Source: Hyphomicrobiales bacterium (lineage in GTDB: Bacteria; Pseudomonadota; Alphaproteobacteria; Rhizobiales; Rhizobiaceae). From it: DNA of 56,393 nt. Shown in pieces: positions 31,208 to 39,146 of the stretch. A program made the position numbers and the translations under genes. The notes under the pieces are model-generated. The model was not told where the DNA came from and ran no database searches. It saw only the letters and a list, made by a program, of their open reading frames with translations. The stretch is from contig UBJR01000029.1 of assembly GCA_900465675.1 (NCBI GenBank), positions 1 through 56,393 of the forward strand. The letters run 5' to 3'. Within the stretch, counting starts at the first letter, position 1. The number at the start of each line of letters is the position of its first letter.

Positions 31208-32500
31208 CTAAGATGTCAGACGCGGTTGCTTAACGACCCTTAGGAACAAAGCCTTCATCGCATCCGCGATACCGTCAGTCGGCGTCACTTCGAAGTAAAG
31301 TCCGGGTGAGGCGCATTCCGCCATCTTGGTGGAAATCTGGGTTTGGAAGGGGGAAATCCAAGTATTGTACCAGCTGTTCTTTGGAAGCGGCAAGTAGGTC
31401 GTGTAGAGGACGGCGATCTTCACACCGCGTGCCTTCAACGGAGCGCAGAAACTCGTATCGATAGGTTCCTGGCAGCGGCCACCGGTCGTTTTCTTCGTGC
31501 AAGTGGATGGCTTGTAGCTGTCACCGACGCCATCGGCTACGAAGAACAGGATCTTCTGGGGGTCCGCAGAGGTGTTCCCGCTCCCCGGGAGCGTGATGAT
31601 CGTGTTCATCTGCGTCAGGGCACTGTCGAAGCTCGTAGTTTGGTCGCTGTTGTATCCCTGGCTCGGGATAGTCATGAGGTCAACAGCATCGGTGTAGGAT
31701 CGAACTTGATCCAGATCGTAGGTCGGGTTCGAAATGGTGGTGAGTTTAGCATCCTCGGCTTTAGTGCCAAATGTGTAGACACCCATTCGGAATTGGTTAC
31801 TGGCAACGCGTGTGCTCTTTGCGGTTGTTGTCAACTGCTGGGTCGCCTGGCGAACAGTGTCTATACGCATCGTTACCCCGAGTGTCTTCGCGAGATTGTA
31901 ATAGCTCTTGTTGCCGCTCGCGATATCGTGACAGGCGAATGCGCAGCTGTCGGTCGTGTTGGCTTGCATCTTGGCGACATCAGCCGCGGTGGCGCCAACA
32001 CCCATCGACGGAGTGTTGTCGATAAGGATATAGAAATCCATAAATGATGCCGTCTGATATTCCGCGCTAGCGGTCCCCGAGATGTCGATGCTCGTTTTAC
32101 CAAACATGGCCATGAAGGACGTGGGTATCGACGTCTTGAAGGCTATGTTTGAGGTCACCTTATTCAGATTGCGCGTCACCGTCACAGACAGATCCATTGG
32201 AAGCGTAGCAGCCTCCCCAGACATCTGGCCGGCGAAAAGTTTGCGTGCTTCGCTTTCGCCAACCGATATGGAGCCGTCAGCCGGCATCGCCATGGCTTGG
32301 GTGACCGCCAGGGATTTCTCCGCTACCGCTCCGACGGCAGCCGCGTCGGCCGCGTCAAAGAGTTGCGTGCGGATTTCCAACGCATGCGAGAAGTCGATAG
32401 CCATCCCCGCCGCGCCGACCAGGGGAATGAAAAGAACTGCCGTGAGCAACCCGAAATTGCCGGAGCGGCATGAAAGAATGCGCTTGATTGTCGTTATCAT
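31208..32500 (-). CDS. TadG-like pilus-assembly protein with von Willebrand A domain
   Basis: About 430 residues. An N-terminal membrane helix (GNFGLLTAVLFIPLVGAAGM) is followed by the TadE/G-type segment AIDFSHALEIRTQLFDAADA. A von Willebrand A domain follows from about residue 155 with a metal-ion site DNTPSMG (variant of DxSxS) and ILFFVADGVGDS. Several cysteines suggest disulfides in the periplasm. TadG proteins work with Flp/Tad pili, but no other tad or cpa gene is in the window, so this is an orphan copy. Start taken at the Met nine codons inside the longest frame (ITTIKRILSCRSGNF). Confidence 0.88.
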   Translation of the reverse strand: MITTIKRILSCRSGNFGLLTAVLFIPLVGAAGMAIDFSHALEIRTQLFDAADAAAVGAVAEKSLAVTQAMAMPADGSISVGESEARKLFAGQMSGEAATLPMDLSVTVTRNLNKVTSNIAFKTSIPTSFMAMFGKTSIDISGTASAEYQTASFMDFYILIDNTPSMGVGATAADVAKMQANTTDSCAFACHDIASGNKSYYNLAKTLGVTMRIDTVRQATQQLTTTAKSTRVASNQFRMGVYTFGTKAEDAKLTTISNPTYDLDQVRSYTDAVDLMTIPSQGYNSDQTTSFDSALTQMNTIITLPGSGNTSADPQKILFFVADGVGDSYKPSTCTKKTTGGRCQEPIDTSFCAPLKARGVKIAVLYTTYLPLPKNSWYNTWISPFQTQISTKMAECASPGLYFEVTPTDGIADAMKALFLRVVKQPRLTS

Positions 32501-32524
32501 GCCGGACGGTACCAAGAGGAACAT

Positions 32525-33000
32525 GTGCGAGTTTTAGCAGTCGCCTTTTAAGCTCTAGCTAACTAGCTTGGTAAAACAAAATCAAATGCTTACAGCTAAA
32601 ACGCGAGCGATAGGCGTTGCTCAGCCCATGATGGTAGTTGTTTTCGGCGTCGCTGGGGCATGTGTAGGCATGCTTCGATGCCGATCGCGGTATGTTGTCT
32701 GGCGATGATCCAGCCGACGACTACGAGTGTATCAACCTTCGCCCAAGGATAAATTGCGGGCCGGATTTCAGCCGCTTTTTGAGAGAACATGGTTCGCTAC
32801 AGTTGAACCCGCAGGGATGTTCCATTGCGGATAAAGGTGGTCGAAGACCACGATATTCTCGGATCGGCTTTTTTGAAAAAGGCGCTTGAGAAGGTCGCCC
32901 TGGTGGCCTTGTCAGATAGCGATTACGACGCGCTTGTGTTCATTTCAATCGCTTGCCCGTCATCGTGCATCGATCGGATGAACGCAAAAGCGCACGGTGT
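32525..33000. other. Intergenic stretch, one weak candidate
   Basis: About 475 bases. A plus-strand frame from a TTG at 32825 to 33031 (RIKVVEDHDILGSAFLKKAL) has mild receiver-like flavour but runs into the stress promoter at 33001, so it is doubtful. Nothing else is supported. Confidence 0.4.
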
Positions 33001-33025
33001 GGAACTTCACCCGGTATCGGCCGTT
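33001..33025 (+). promoter_or_regulatory. EcfG/RpoE2-type general stress promoter
   Basis: GGAAC, 16 bases, CGTT: exact consensus. The predicted start near 33033 gives a 20-base leader before the PNPOx-like gene. Confidence 0.82.
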
Positions 33026-33052
33026 TTCTAAGACCGTTTAGGAGAAACACGC

Positions 33053-33535
33053 ATGGCGAATATCGAACACGACAACGAGAAGGTATGGGACCTCGCCGAA
33101 AAAATCGGCTTCTGCATGCTGACGACACAATCCGGCGCTGACTTAAAGGCGAGGCCGATGTCAGCCCATGGCGAGCGAGTTGAAAACGCCTTCTACTTCC
33201 TAACTGATGTCGAGAGCCACAAGGACGAGGAAGTCGAGCAGCACCCTGATGTCTGCTTGGCATTTGCTGACGCAAAGGGGCAGAAATATGTGTCTATCTC
33301 CGGGGTCGCCCGGGTGCTGAACGATCGCGACAAGATCCATGACCTGTGGTCGACGCCCGCGAAGGCATGGTGGGATAGTGCTGACGATCCGTCGATCCGC
33401 ATCCTGAAGGTCACGCCTAGCTCGGCTGAGTACTGGGATAGTCCAGGGACTTTGATTAGCTATATCAAGATGGCGGCTGCAGCCATTAGCAATACCAGAC
33501 CTGATCTGGGTGACCACAACAAAGTGGAGATGTAA
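33053..33535 (+). CDS. Pyridoxamine-5'-phosphate-oxidase-like general stress protein
   Basis: 160 residues with a flavin-reductase-like split barrel: EKIGFCMLTTQSGADLKARP, then FYFLTDVESHKDEEVEQHPD and VSISGVARVL. It belongs to the general stress protein 26 group (COG3871 type), whose members bind FMN, FAD or F420 rather than acting as true PdxH. TAGGAG precedes the ATG. A textbook general-stress promoter lies directly upstream and a strong terminator follows, so this is a single-gene stress unit. Confidence 0.93.
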   Translation: MANIEHDNEKVWDLAEKIGFCMLTTQSGADLKARPMSAHGERVENAFYFLTDVESHKDEEVEQHPDVCLAFADAKGQKYVSISGVARVLNDRDKIHDLWSTPAKAWWDSADDPSIRILKVTPSSAEYWDSPGTLISYIKMAAAAISNTRPDLGDHNKVEM

Positions 33536-33543
33536 GCGCATAT

Positions 33544-33567
33544 GGCGGGCCAAAGCCCGCCATTTTT
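33544..33567 (+). terminator. Rho-independent terminator
   Basis: GGCGGGC, loop CAAA, GCCCGCC, then ATTTTT. Perfect 7-bp GC stem with T-run, nine bases after the PNPOx-like stop. Confidence 0.92.
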
Positions 33568-34115
33568 CTGCTCTACCAGAGCATCGAGGGTTACTCAGGC
33601 CCGGAACGTTCAAACCGACATCTGCAGTTGCAGAGCAGGCGGCGAAAGGGTTGAAGCTCCGCGAAAAATTCAAGCCAGTCGGAACAAATTGGCGTGGCGC
33701 GGTAGGCTATCATTGTGGGGCTGCAGTTGTTGCCCCTCCATAAGCTCTCAGATCGCAAGGGCCATCCTATTAGCTTGCACTACTGCTGCAACTGTGAGGA
33801 GGGCGCTGTCGCAGCCTCAGTAGCCAGCGGCCGACAGCAATGTCTCCCTCTGTCATCCTCAGCGTGGACATCGCTCCCCGACCAGGCCATCGAGATTCAG
33901 CCGGCGGGATCGTTTGGGTATCGTTGCAGTGGTCTTCCTGCACAAAAGTGCGGCAGAGAACGTGGCGTCCCGGCGTATTCAGCGTTGCCTTTTTGTCACG
34001 GCCACTTCCGAAGGACGAACACTTAACCTCGGTGATCTGGTCGGGGACCGCGTCTCACCTAGTTGTTGCGTCAGGAGCTATCGATTTTTTCGATGGCATG
34101 GAGCGCAGGTCTACC
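33568..34115. other. Intergenic stretch without a supported gene
   Basis: About 550 bases before the outer-membrane protein. The barrel protein's frame is open far upstream of its signal peptide, but that part is not protein-like. No promoter of the EcfG type and no repeats were recognised. Confidence 0.45.
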
Positions 34116-34856
34116 ATGAAATTTTCAGCCGCACTTTTCGCCGTTATGGTTTCTTCAACGTCTTCGGTTTTCGCTGCGGATTTGGTTGCGCCCGCTGAGC
34201 AGGCCGTTTCGGTTCAGTCGACCTCTGGATTTTACATCGGTTCGCTGAGTTCCGTGAATTTTCTGGACGACACAAGTTTCGATTTCGCCGGCGGGACGGT
34301 CAGAACGGACTACGATGTTGGCTATTACAGCGCACTTCGTGCAGGCTATGACTTCGGATCTTATGGTTTTGTATCCCCCCGACTCGAGCTTGAACTAGGT
34401 TATGGCACTGCCAGCGTCGACGAACATAGCGTCGGCGGCGTCGGGTTGGGTGGCATCAACTCATACGGCGATGCAAGGACATTTCAGGGTTATGTCAACG
34501 GGTACATCGATGTTCCGCTCGCTACCGACGGGGCTTTGAGCGCTTTTACCCCATATGTCGGCGGCGGCGTCGGCTTCATAAACCTGGATCTGCGCAAGCA
34601 AGGCGTCGGGGGTGTCGGAACATTGATGGATGACAGCGACACGGCCTTTGCATATCACCTCGATGCCGGGGTTGGCATCAATTTGCAGGGACTTGGCTTG
34701 TTTTCGAACGTCTCGCTATTCGACAACACGACGCTCGATATCGGGTACAGGTTCACGGCTGCGGACAACTTCGACTTCACAGCTCGAGATGGAACGTCTT
34801 CCACTACCGATTTCCGGAGCGATGCTGTTACGTTCGGTTTCCGGAAGAGCTTCTAA
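34116..34856 (+). CDS. Outer-membrane beta-barrel protein (Omp25/31-like)
   Basis: 246 residues from the ATG at 34116, where the signal peptide starts (KFSAALFAVMVSSTSSVFAA). The mature part has alternating strands: FYIGSLSSVNFL, RAGYDFGSYGFVSPRLELEL, YVGGGVGFINLDL. It ends in the barrel-closing Phe (VTFGFRKSF). This is the 8-stranded surface-antigen barrel type common in rhizobia. An upstream Met four codons into a longer frame was rejected because the hydrophobic signal starts at 34116. Role: envelope structure or small-solute passage, by family. Confidence 0.88.
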   Translation: MKFSAALFAVMVSSTSSVFAADLVAPAEQAVSVQSTSGFYIGSLSSVNFLDDTSFDFAGGTVRTDYDVGYYSALRAGYDFGSYGFVSPRLELELGYGTASVDEHSVGGVGLGGINSYGDARTFQGYVNGYIDVPLATDGALSAFTPYVGGGVGFINLDLRKQGVGGVGTLMDDSDTAFAYHLDAGVGINLQGLGLFSNVSLFDNTTLDIGYRFTAADNFDFTARDGTSSTTDFRSDAVTFGFRKSF

Positions 34857-35230
34857 GCCAGCCAAGCCACCCTGTACCGGAGAAAACTCCCGCTCACGCC
34901 ACTGCACGAGTGTTTACATTTGGTGTGGGCGGCATCCACCACAGCTGCGAGATCGTTGATGAATGCGCGGGTCGATGGACGATCAAAGCGTGAAAGATAT
35001 ACGTCGTGTCGAGCAGATGCAGCTCACGATGACATCGCGGACCTTCGACTGACGGCTGGCCCGCTTTGCGTAAGTAGCGATGCAGTTTACACCGTGCAGA
35101 GGGCGTGCCAGGACCTGGTTCCAGCCGACACCACTAGTGAACTATGTGCTCGGGGAGAAATATAAACGAGGTTGAGGCGCTTTGTCTCAAGCTCCCCGCG
35201 TCCCGAAAACGGGCGCTTACCGTCTAGCCG
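34857..35230. other. Intergenic stretch without a supported gene
   Basis: About 370 bases downstream of the barrel protein. No coding frame with support on either strand and no clear terminator. Confidence 0.45.
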
Positions 35231-35431
35231 TCAGCTGGACTGTTGTTGCGTTCCAACGCGATAGACGGCGAGGACAACGGACAACGCTGCTAGCGGGTGC
35301 GCGTAGAGCTCCGCGCCTCGGTCTTCCCAAGGAATTGAGGCAAATAGTTCTCTTGCTTCTCCGTATGCCTTTGCGATGCCGGCATGATGTTTTCCAAACA
35401 TGACACCTAGAGTGAAGACGATTGTTTCCAT
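35231..35431 (-). CDS. Small hypothetical protein
   Basis: 66 residues (ETIVFTLGVMFGKHHAGIAK, then EARELFASIPWEDRGAELYA) with an amphipathic middle and a hydrophobic segment PLAALSVVLAVYRV near the end. AGG is seven bases before the ATG. Convincing composition, no recognised family. Confidence 0.5.
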   Translation of the reverse strand: METIVFTLGVMFGKHHAGIAKAYGEARELFASIPWEDRGAELYAHPLAALSVVLAVYRVGTQQQSS

Positions 35432-35609
35432 GAGTTGCCTAGCTTCGTCAGCTTAATTGACGATGCAGTTCGTCCGAAGTGGATTTGAGAAATTAAAAGC
35501 CCGCCGACGCGAGATCGACGAGCTGATGCCTGATGGGCCAGCGGTATATGGCTACGAGACCGTTAGATAGAGATAACCATATGCATCATGTTGACAACGA
35601 TTCCCGGCG

Positions 35610-35777
35610 CTACCAGACCGCGAGGTACTTCGGGAGCGATACGATGCCGATAATGATAACGATGATCTGAACGATTTGGCGCATTCGGCCGTCTATGCGC
35701 AAACGCTGGACCAGGTACAGTACGAGAATAATAACAAGAAACGTGATCCGAATTCCGATTAAAACAGATGCACCCAT
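35610..35777 (-). CDS. Small two-helix membrane protein (Thivi_2564-like)
   Basis: 55 residues with two hydrophobic helices, IRITFLVIILVLYLVQRL and IVQIIVIIIGIVSL, joined by the short polar turn RIDGRMRQ. This layout matches small Thivi_2564-type membrane proteins. It reads open from the ATG at 35777 to a TAG. The ribosome site is weak. The strongly hydrophobic, two-span composition makes chance unlikely. Confidence 0.6.
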   Translation of the reverse strand: MGASVLIGIRITFLVIILVLYLVQRLRIDGRMRQIVQIIVIIIGIVSLPKYLAVW

Positions 35778-35944
35778 TTAACGGCGCCATTCATCGATGT
35801 CAGCTTCCAGGAATCCCCTTAGCAGCTTGGTTGATCGACGAACTGAGGGTGAGGGAGGACATCACTGGCACCATGTACAATCATGCACTTGGCATGCCTC
35901 ACGATTGGCATTTCGCCTTAATAGCGATCGACGACTAGAACGTG

Positions 35945-36106
35945 TCATCTCACGCGTTGGGCGTCAAGCTGAGGCCCGATGGCGCGCCCGTATTGAGGAG
36001 TGTTTCGAAGAGAGAGCTCGGTGTCGCTCATGGTGCCTGAGTGACTTCGGTTTGTACAGCCTGCGAGTGCCACCACGATTAGCAAGAAGACCAAATTCAA
36101 CTTCAT
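35945..36106 (-). CDS. Small lipoprotein
   Basis: 53 residues from the ATG at 36106. The lipoprotein signal KLNLVFLLIVVALAGC ends in a clear lipobox (ALAGC). The mature peptide of about 37 residues is polar (TNRSHSGTMSDTELSLRNTP). The frame stays open upstream to 36223, but that part is not signal-like. Function unknown. Confidence 0.68.
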   Translation of the reverse strand: MKLNLVFLLIVVALAGCTNRSHSGTMSDTELSLRNTPQYGRAIGPQLDAQRVR

Positions 36107-36195
36107 GAGGATCATCCGAATAGGAGCACCCCAGCGTAAGGGAGAACGAGGGGGACAGTAGATGCACCACTTGATGGATGCGTTTGAAACTGAAT

Positions 36196-36220
36196 AACCA
36201 ACGTCAACGATCTTGGTTCC
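36196..36220 (-). promoter_or_regulatory. Weak EcfG-type promoter candidate
   Basis: On the minus strand: GGAAC, 16 bases, GGTT. One change from the preferred CGTT. It lies 90 bases before the small lipoprotein. Confidence 0.4.
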
Positions 36221-36617
36221 CACTGGATGTCGGAATTCGGTCAGGGAAACGGGCGCTCAATTTCAAAGCCTTGACTGCCTCATCTCACGGTCAACACTCA
36301 AGACGGCCATCATTGCCTGCGACGCCGGTCTAATCGAGTGCGAGGATGAGACGACGAAGCCAATGTGTAAGCTTACGTCAGCAGGGCTGGGGTACCGCCG
36401 CGCCCGCGGTCTCAGGTTCCAGGTTTGGGATGGAAGTAGCGTCGAAATGCAACCCACAAAGAAGCCATGGGGAAGGACCTTTTGCACCTGCACACTGCGG
36501 CCAAAGATGAGCTAGGAACGTGCGCTCAACTCGGAAGCTGAACGCCAAGGCTGCGAGAGATCACAGCTGTCTCACCTGGCTCATCCTGAATATATCTTTG
36601 GGTGCGCGCCAAAACAT
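36221..36617. other. Intergenic stretch without a supported gene
   Basis: About 400 bases. Overlapping frames exist on both strands (for example 36213-36515 plus) but show no family, signal peptide or ribosome site. Confidence 0.4.
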
Positions 36618-36642
36618 TGAACTATTGCGCATTCGGCGCGTT
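36618..36642 (+). promoter_or_regulatory. EcfG-type promoter candidate with one mismatch
   Basis: TGAAC, 16 bases, CGTT. Spacing and the second element are exact; the first element differs by one base from GGAAC. It lies 37 bases before the DUF992 gene. Confidence 0.42.
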
Positions 36643-36678
36643 ACGGCGCTGATAGATCAAAATCCACAGGAGCTTTAG

Positions 36679-37212
36679 ATGAAACGTACTCTCGCAACGT
36701 TCGCCGCATTTACATTGGCTTTCGCAGGATCCGCGGGAGCGGTCACCAAGCATCATGCGCCGCAACACTCAAAGCAGCTTGTCGCGCAGGAGCCCAAAGA
36801 GCGGTTGGGGACACTCTCCTGCGAAGTCGCCGGCGCGGTCGGCCTCGTCATCGGATCAAGCCGTACGCTTGAGTGCTCGTTCAAGCAACGTACCGGAAAG
36901 GTCGAGCGCTACACTGGATCGATCGGCAGGCTCGGGATCGATGTTGGTATCACCGGCAAGCGCTACATGAGTTGGCTGGTTGTTAATACGGCCCCGACCC
37001 GCATCGGCGATGGTGCCCTTGCCGGAACTTACGTCGGCGCCTCTGCCAGCGCGTCTGTAGGATTGGGTCTTGGCGCAAATGCGCTCGTCGGTGGCAATGC
37101 CAAAAACTTTGCGCTTCAGCCGCTGAGCGCCGAAGCTGGCACCGGACTGAACGTCGCCGCCGGAATTTCGCAGTTGAAGCTGCGCAAGGCTACGAGAAAC
37201 ACCCGAGGCTGA
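36679..37212 (+). CDS. DUF992-family exported protein
   Basis: 177 residues with a signal peptide (KRTLATFAAFTLAFAGSAGA). The DUF992 domain covers most of the rest: RLGTLSCEVAGAVGLVIGSS, TLECSFKQ, RYTGSIGRLGIDVGITG, LAGTYVGASASASVGLGLGA and NFALQPLSAEAGTGLNVAAG. The family is widespread in Rhizobiales, periplasmic, function undefined. It precedes the BON-domain gene by 32 bases. Confidence 0.9.
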   Translation: MKRTLATFAAFTLAFAGSAGAVTKHHAPQHSKQLVAQEPKERLGTLSCEVAGAVGLVIGSSRTLECSFKQRTGKVERYTGSIGRLGIDVGITGKRYMSWLVVNTAPTRIGDGALAGTYVGASASASVGLGLGANALVGGNAKNFALQPLSAEAGTGLNVAAGISQLKLRKATRNTRG

Positions 37213-37244
37213 CATAACCTTACTGACCCGAAAGGCGCTTTCAA

Positions 37245-37520
37245 ATGATCATGCACTTCGACGCATTCGACAGTCGGCATTCCGGTTCCCACGGTGCTGG
37301 TCTTTCGAGCCTCAGTACCAAAGCGTCTGTAGAGGCTGCGATCTCGGCGGATCGGCGAATTTCCGGCGCGCGGATCACAGCGTCTATTCTCGGACCTTAT
37401 GTCGTCCTCGAAGGATGCGTGTCGACTCGCGCCGACGAGGGCGTCGCGCTGGAGCTCGCCCGCTCAATCGCATCCGGTTGCCAGGTCATATCCAGAATGA
37501 TGCTCCGCCCGGCATCGTGA
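37245..37520 (+). CDS. BON-domain protein
   Basis: 91 residues. The region from about 25 to 88 reads as a BON domain: VEAAISADRRISGARITASI, VVLEGCVSTRADEGVALELA, then GCQVISRMM. BON domains bind phospholipid or other proteins at membranes and are common in osmotic-stress proteins such as OsmY. There is no clear signal peptide. It is on the same strand and close behind DUF992. A second, different BON protein lies at 47968. Confidence 0.8.
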   Translation: MIMHFDAFDSRHSGSHGAGLSSLSTKASVEAAISADRRISGARITASILGPYVVLEGCVSTRADEGVALELARSIASGCQVISRMMLRPAS

Positions 37521-37658
37521 AGCTGCTTGATCCCGGCTCATGACATGCCGGAATAATCGAAAAATGTCGCGTTTGTGTGTACGCTTGACGGACACCATAA
37601 CTGATAACTCGAAAATTGCGCCGTGGATACGTTGAGACATATAGTCTGAACATCAGAC

Positions 37659-37689
37659 GCCGGCCGCTCCGAGAAGAGATGCGGCCGGC
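37659..37689. terminator. GC-rich hairpin
   Basis: GCCGGCCGC (37659-37667) and GCGGCCGGC (37681-37689) form a perfect 9-bp stem with a 13-base loop. No T-run on either side. It lies between converging genes (BON to the left, ActR-type to the right), so it may end transcription in both directions. A second stem (GCGAGCC/GGCTCGC) follows at about 37721-37744. Confidence 0.5.
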
Positions 37690-37822
37690 TATGCCTTGAC
37701 ATAAAGCTCCACGTCGTTTCAGTGCGAGCCCGCCGCTAGCGGCTCGCAGGCCATCGTTCTGCGATTAATCTGGCGCTCGGATCAGCCTCATCTCACAGCA
37801 ATCCCATTATCTCAACTGCGCT

Positions 37823-38368
37823 TCATGTTTTCGGCTTTCCCCGAATAAGGAGACGCTGCAGAGTGCGCCGATGCATATTGAGCTGCCGTGCTGTTTTCGA
37901 GACGTTCTTCCCCGTCGATTCATATACGCTCACGATGTGGTGCCAGCGCATCATATCCGGAGAAGAGAATGTCGCATCTCCTTCATCGCGTTTGCGTTCA
38001 AGAAGGCCTAGTACCTCGAGTATTTCATCAGTGTCCGCTGGTTTGCTCAGAAACTCAGTTGCGCCGAGTTTCACGGCGCTCACCGCGACCGGAACACTGC
38101 CGTACCCGGTAAGCACTAGGATCTTTGACTGCGGGAATTTACGCTGCATGGCCTTGACGAGTTCAAGACCACTGTCGTCGGCGATGCGCAAGTCGGTTAT
38201 CAGCACGTCAAATCTTCCGGTTGCTAGTGCGGCGTACGCAGTCTTTAAGGTGGTTGCAGTTTCTGTTTGGAAACCTCGTGTTGACAATGCGAGTGCAAGC
38301 CTTCGCGCAAAGATTTCGTCATCGTCGACGATGAGAAAGTGAGCTGACGTGTCGGGCTTAAAGTCCAT
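37823..38368 (-). CDS. ActR/RegA/PrrA-type redox response regulator
   Basis: 181 residues from the ATG at 38368 (GAGG upstream), the typical RegA size. The receiver has VDDDE, phospho-acceptor Asp59 (ITDLRIADDSG) and Lys109 (FLSKP). The C-terminal Fis-type HTH reads VYESTGKNVSKTARQLNMHR and RTLQRLL, the near-invariant RegA/ActR signature. These regulators respond to redox through the RegB/ActS kinase, which is not in this window. It is last in a leftward series with the SDR, photolyase and folE genes, so it may share the photooxidative-stress transcript. Likely a second, specialised ActR. Confidence 0.92.
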   Translation of the reverse strand: MDFKPDTSAHFLIVDDDEIFARRLALALSTRGFQTETATTLKTAYAALATGRFDVLITDLRIADDSGLELVKAMQRKFPQSKILVLTGYGSVPVAVSAVKLGATEFLSKPADTDEILEVLGLLERKRDEGDATFSSPDMMRWHHIVSVYESTGKNVSKTARQLNMHRRTLQRLLIRGKPKT

Positions 38369-38432
38369 GGAAGACCTCGCTGATTTTGGTCGATGCGTAG
38401 CACGCCTGCACCCTTCCCCATGCCGATTGCTG

Positions 38433-39134
38433 CTACCAGACGATCTCGCTGCCGTCGTAGGCGATGAATGATCCACTCTGTTCGGCTGAAAGGTTATCTA
38501 CGGTCCTGAGGATAAGGCGCGATACTTGCCATGGCTCAAACGGCTGGTGTCCGTTACGGAAGGGAGCTGAAAGCGCTGTAGCCACTGTGCCCGGGTGAAC
38601 CGCGACGATCACACACTTCGGATGTGTCCTAGCAAGCTCGATCGACGTGGTCTTCACGATCTGATTCAACGCTGCTTTAGAACTGCGGTAGGAGATCCAT
38701 CCGCCCAGGCGGTTGTCGCCTATCGATCCGACCCTTGCAGATAGAATGACGAAGAGCGAGCGGTCTTTCCTATCAAGCAGTGGAACGAAGTGCTTGAGTA
38801 TCAGCGCGGGTCCGACCGCGTTGGTCGAGAACTGTTTCAGCATGGCGTCGCGATCGATTTGCCTGATGGTTTTTTCCGGTCCCCGAGTGTCGATTGTCAA
38901 TGCCCCAGTAGCGCACACGATCATGTTAAAGGACTTGCCTGTCAGTCTTGTCGCGTGCGCATGCAGCGTCCATTCCTTTTCCAGCTCCAGTCCGTCAACC
39001 GATCGAGATAGGCCAACCACCTCGCCAGCTCTCGTATCATGTCTCAGAGCCTCAACCAGACTTTCGCCAATGCCGCCCGATGCACCGATGACGAGGCCTC
39101 GATATCCAGCAGGAAGGGATTTCATAGATGTCAC
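38433..39134 (-). CDS. SDR-family oxidoreductase in photolyase operon
   Basis: About 233 residues. Cofactor loop VIGASGGIGESLVEAL, Ser in FVILSARVGSI and catalytic YRSSK. It resembles the CsgA/C-factor group of SDRs often found beside FeS-type photolyases. Start uncertain: GTG at 39134 has GGAGG at ideal distance; ATG at 39140 is too close to that site and ATG at 39125 too far. It follows the photolyase gene with about 12 bases between. The substrate is unknown; a role in pterin or flavin reduction would fit the neighbours but is inference. Confidence 0.88.
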   Translation of the reverse strand: MTSMKSLPAGYRGLVIGASGGIGESLVEALRHDTRAGEVVGLSRSVDGLELEKEWTLHAHATRLTGKSFNMIVCATGALTIDTRGPEKTIRQIDRDAMLKQFSTNAVGPALILKHFVPLLDRKDRSLFVILSARVGSIGDNRLGGWISYRSSKAALNQIVKTTSIELARTHPKCVIVAVHPGTVATALSAPFRNGHQPFEPWQVSRLILRTVDNLSAEQSGSFIAYDGSEIVW

Positions 39135-39146
39135 GACCATCCTCCC

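Noticed and set aside
36213..36515. 100-codon plus-strand frame as a gene
   Set aside because: Composition and lack of ribosome site or family; an overlapping minus-strand frame is equally open.
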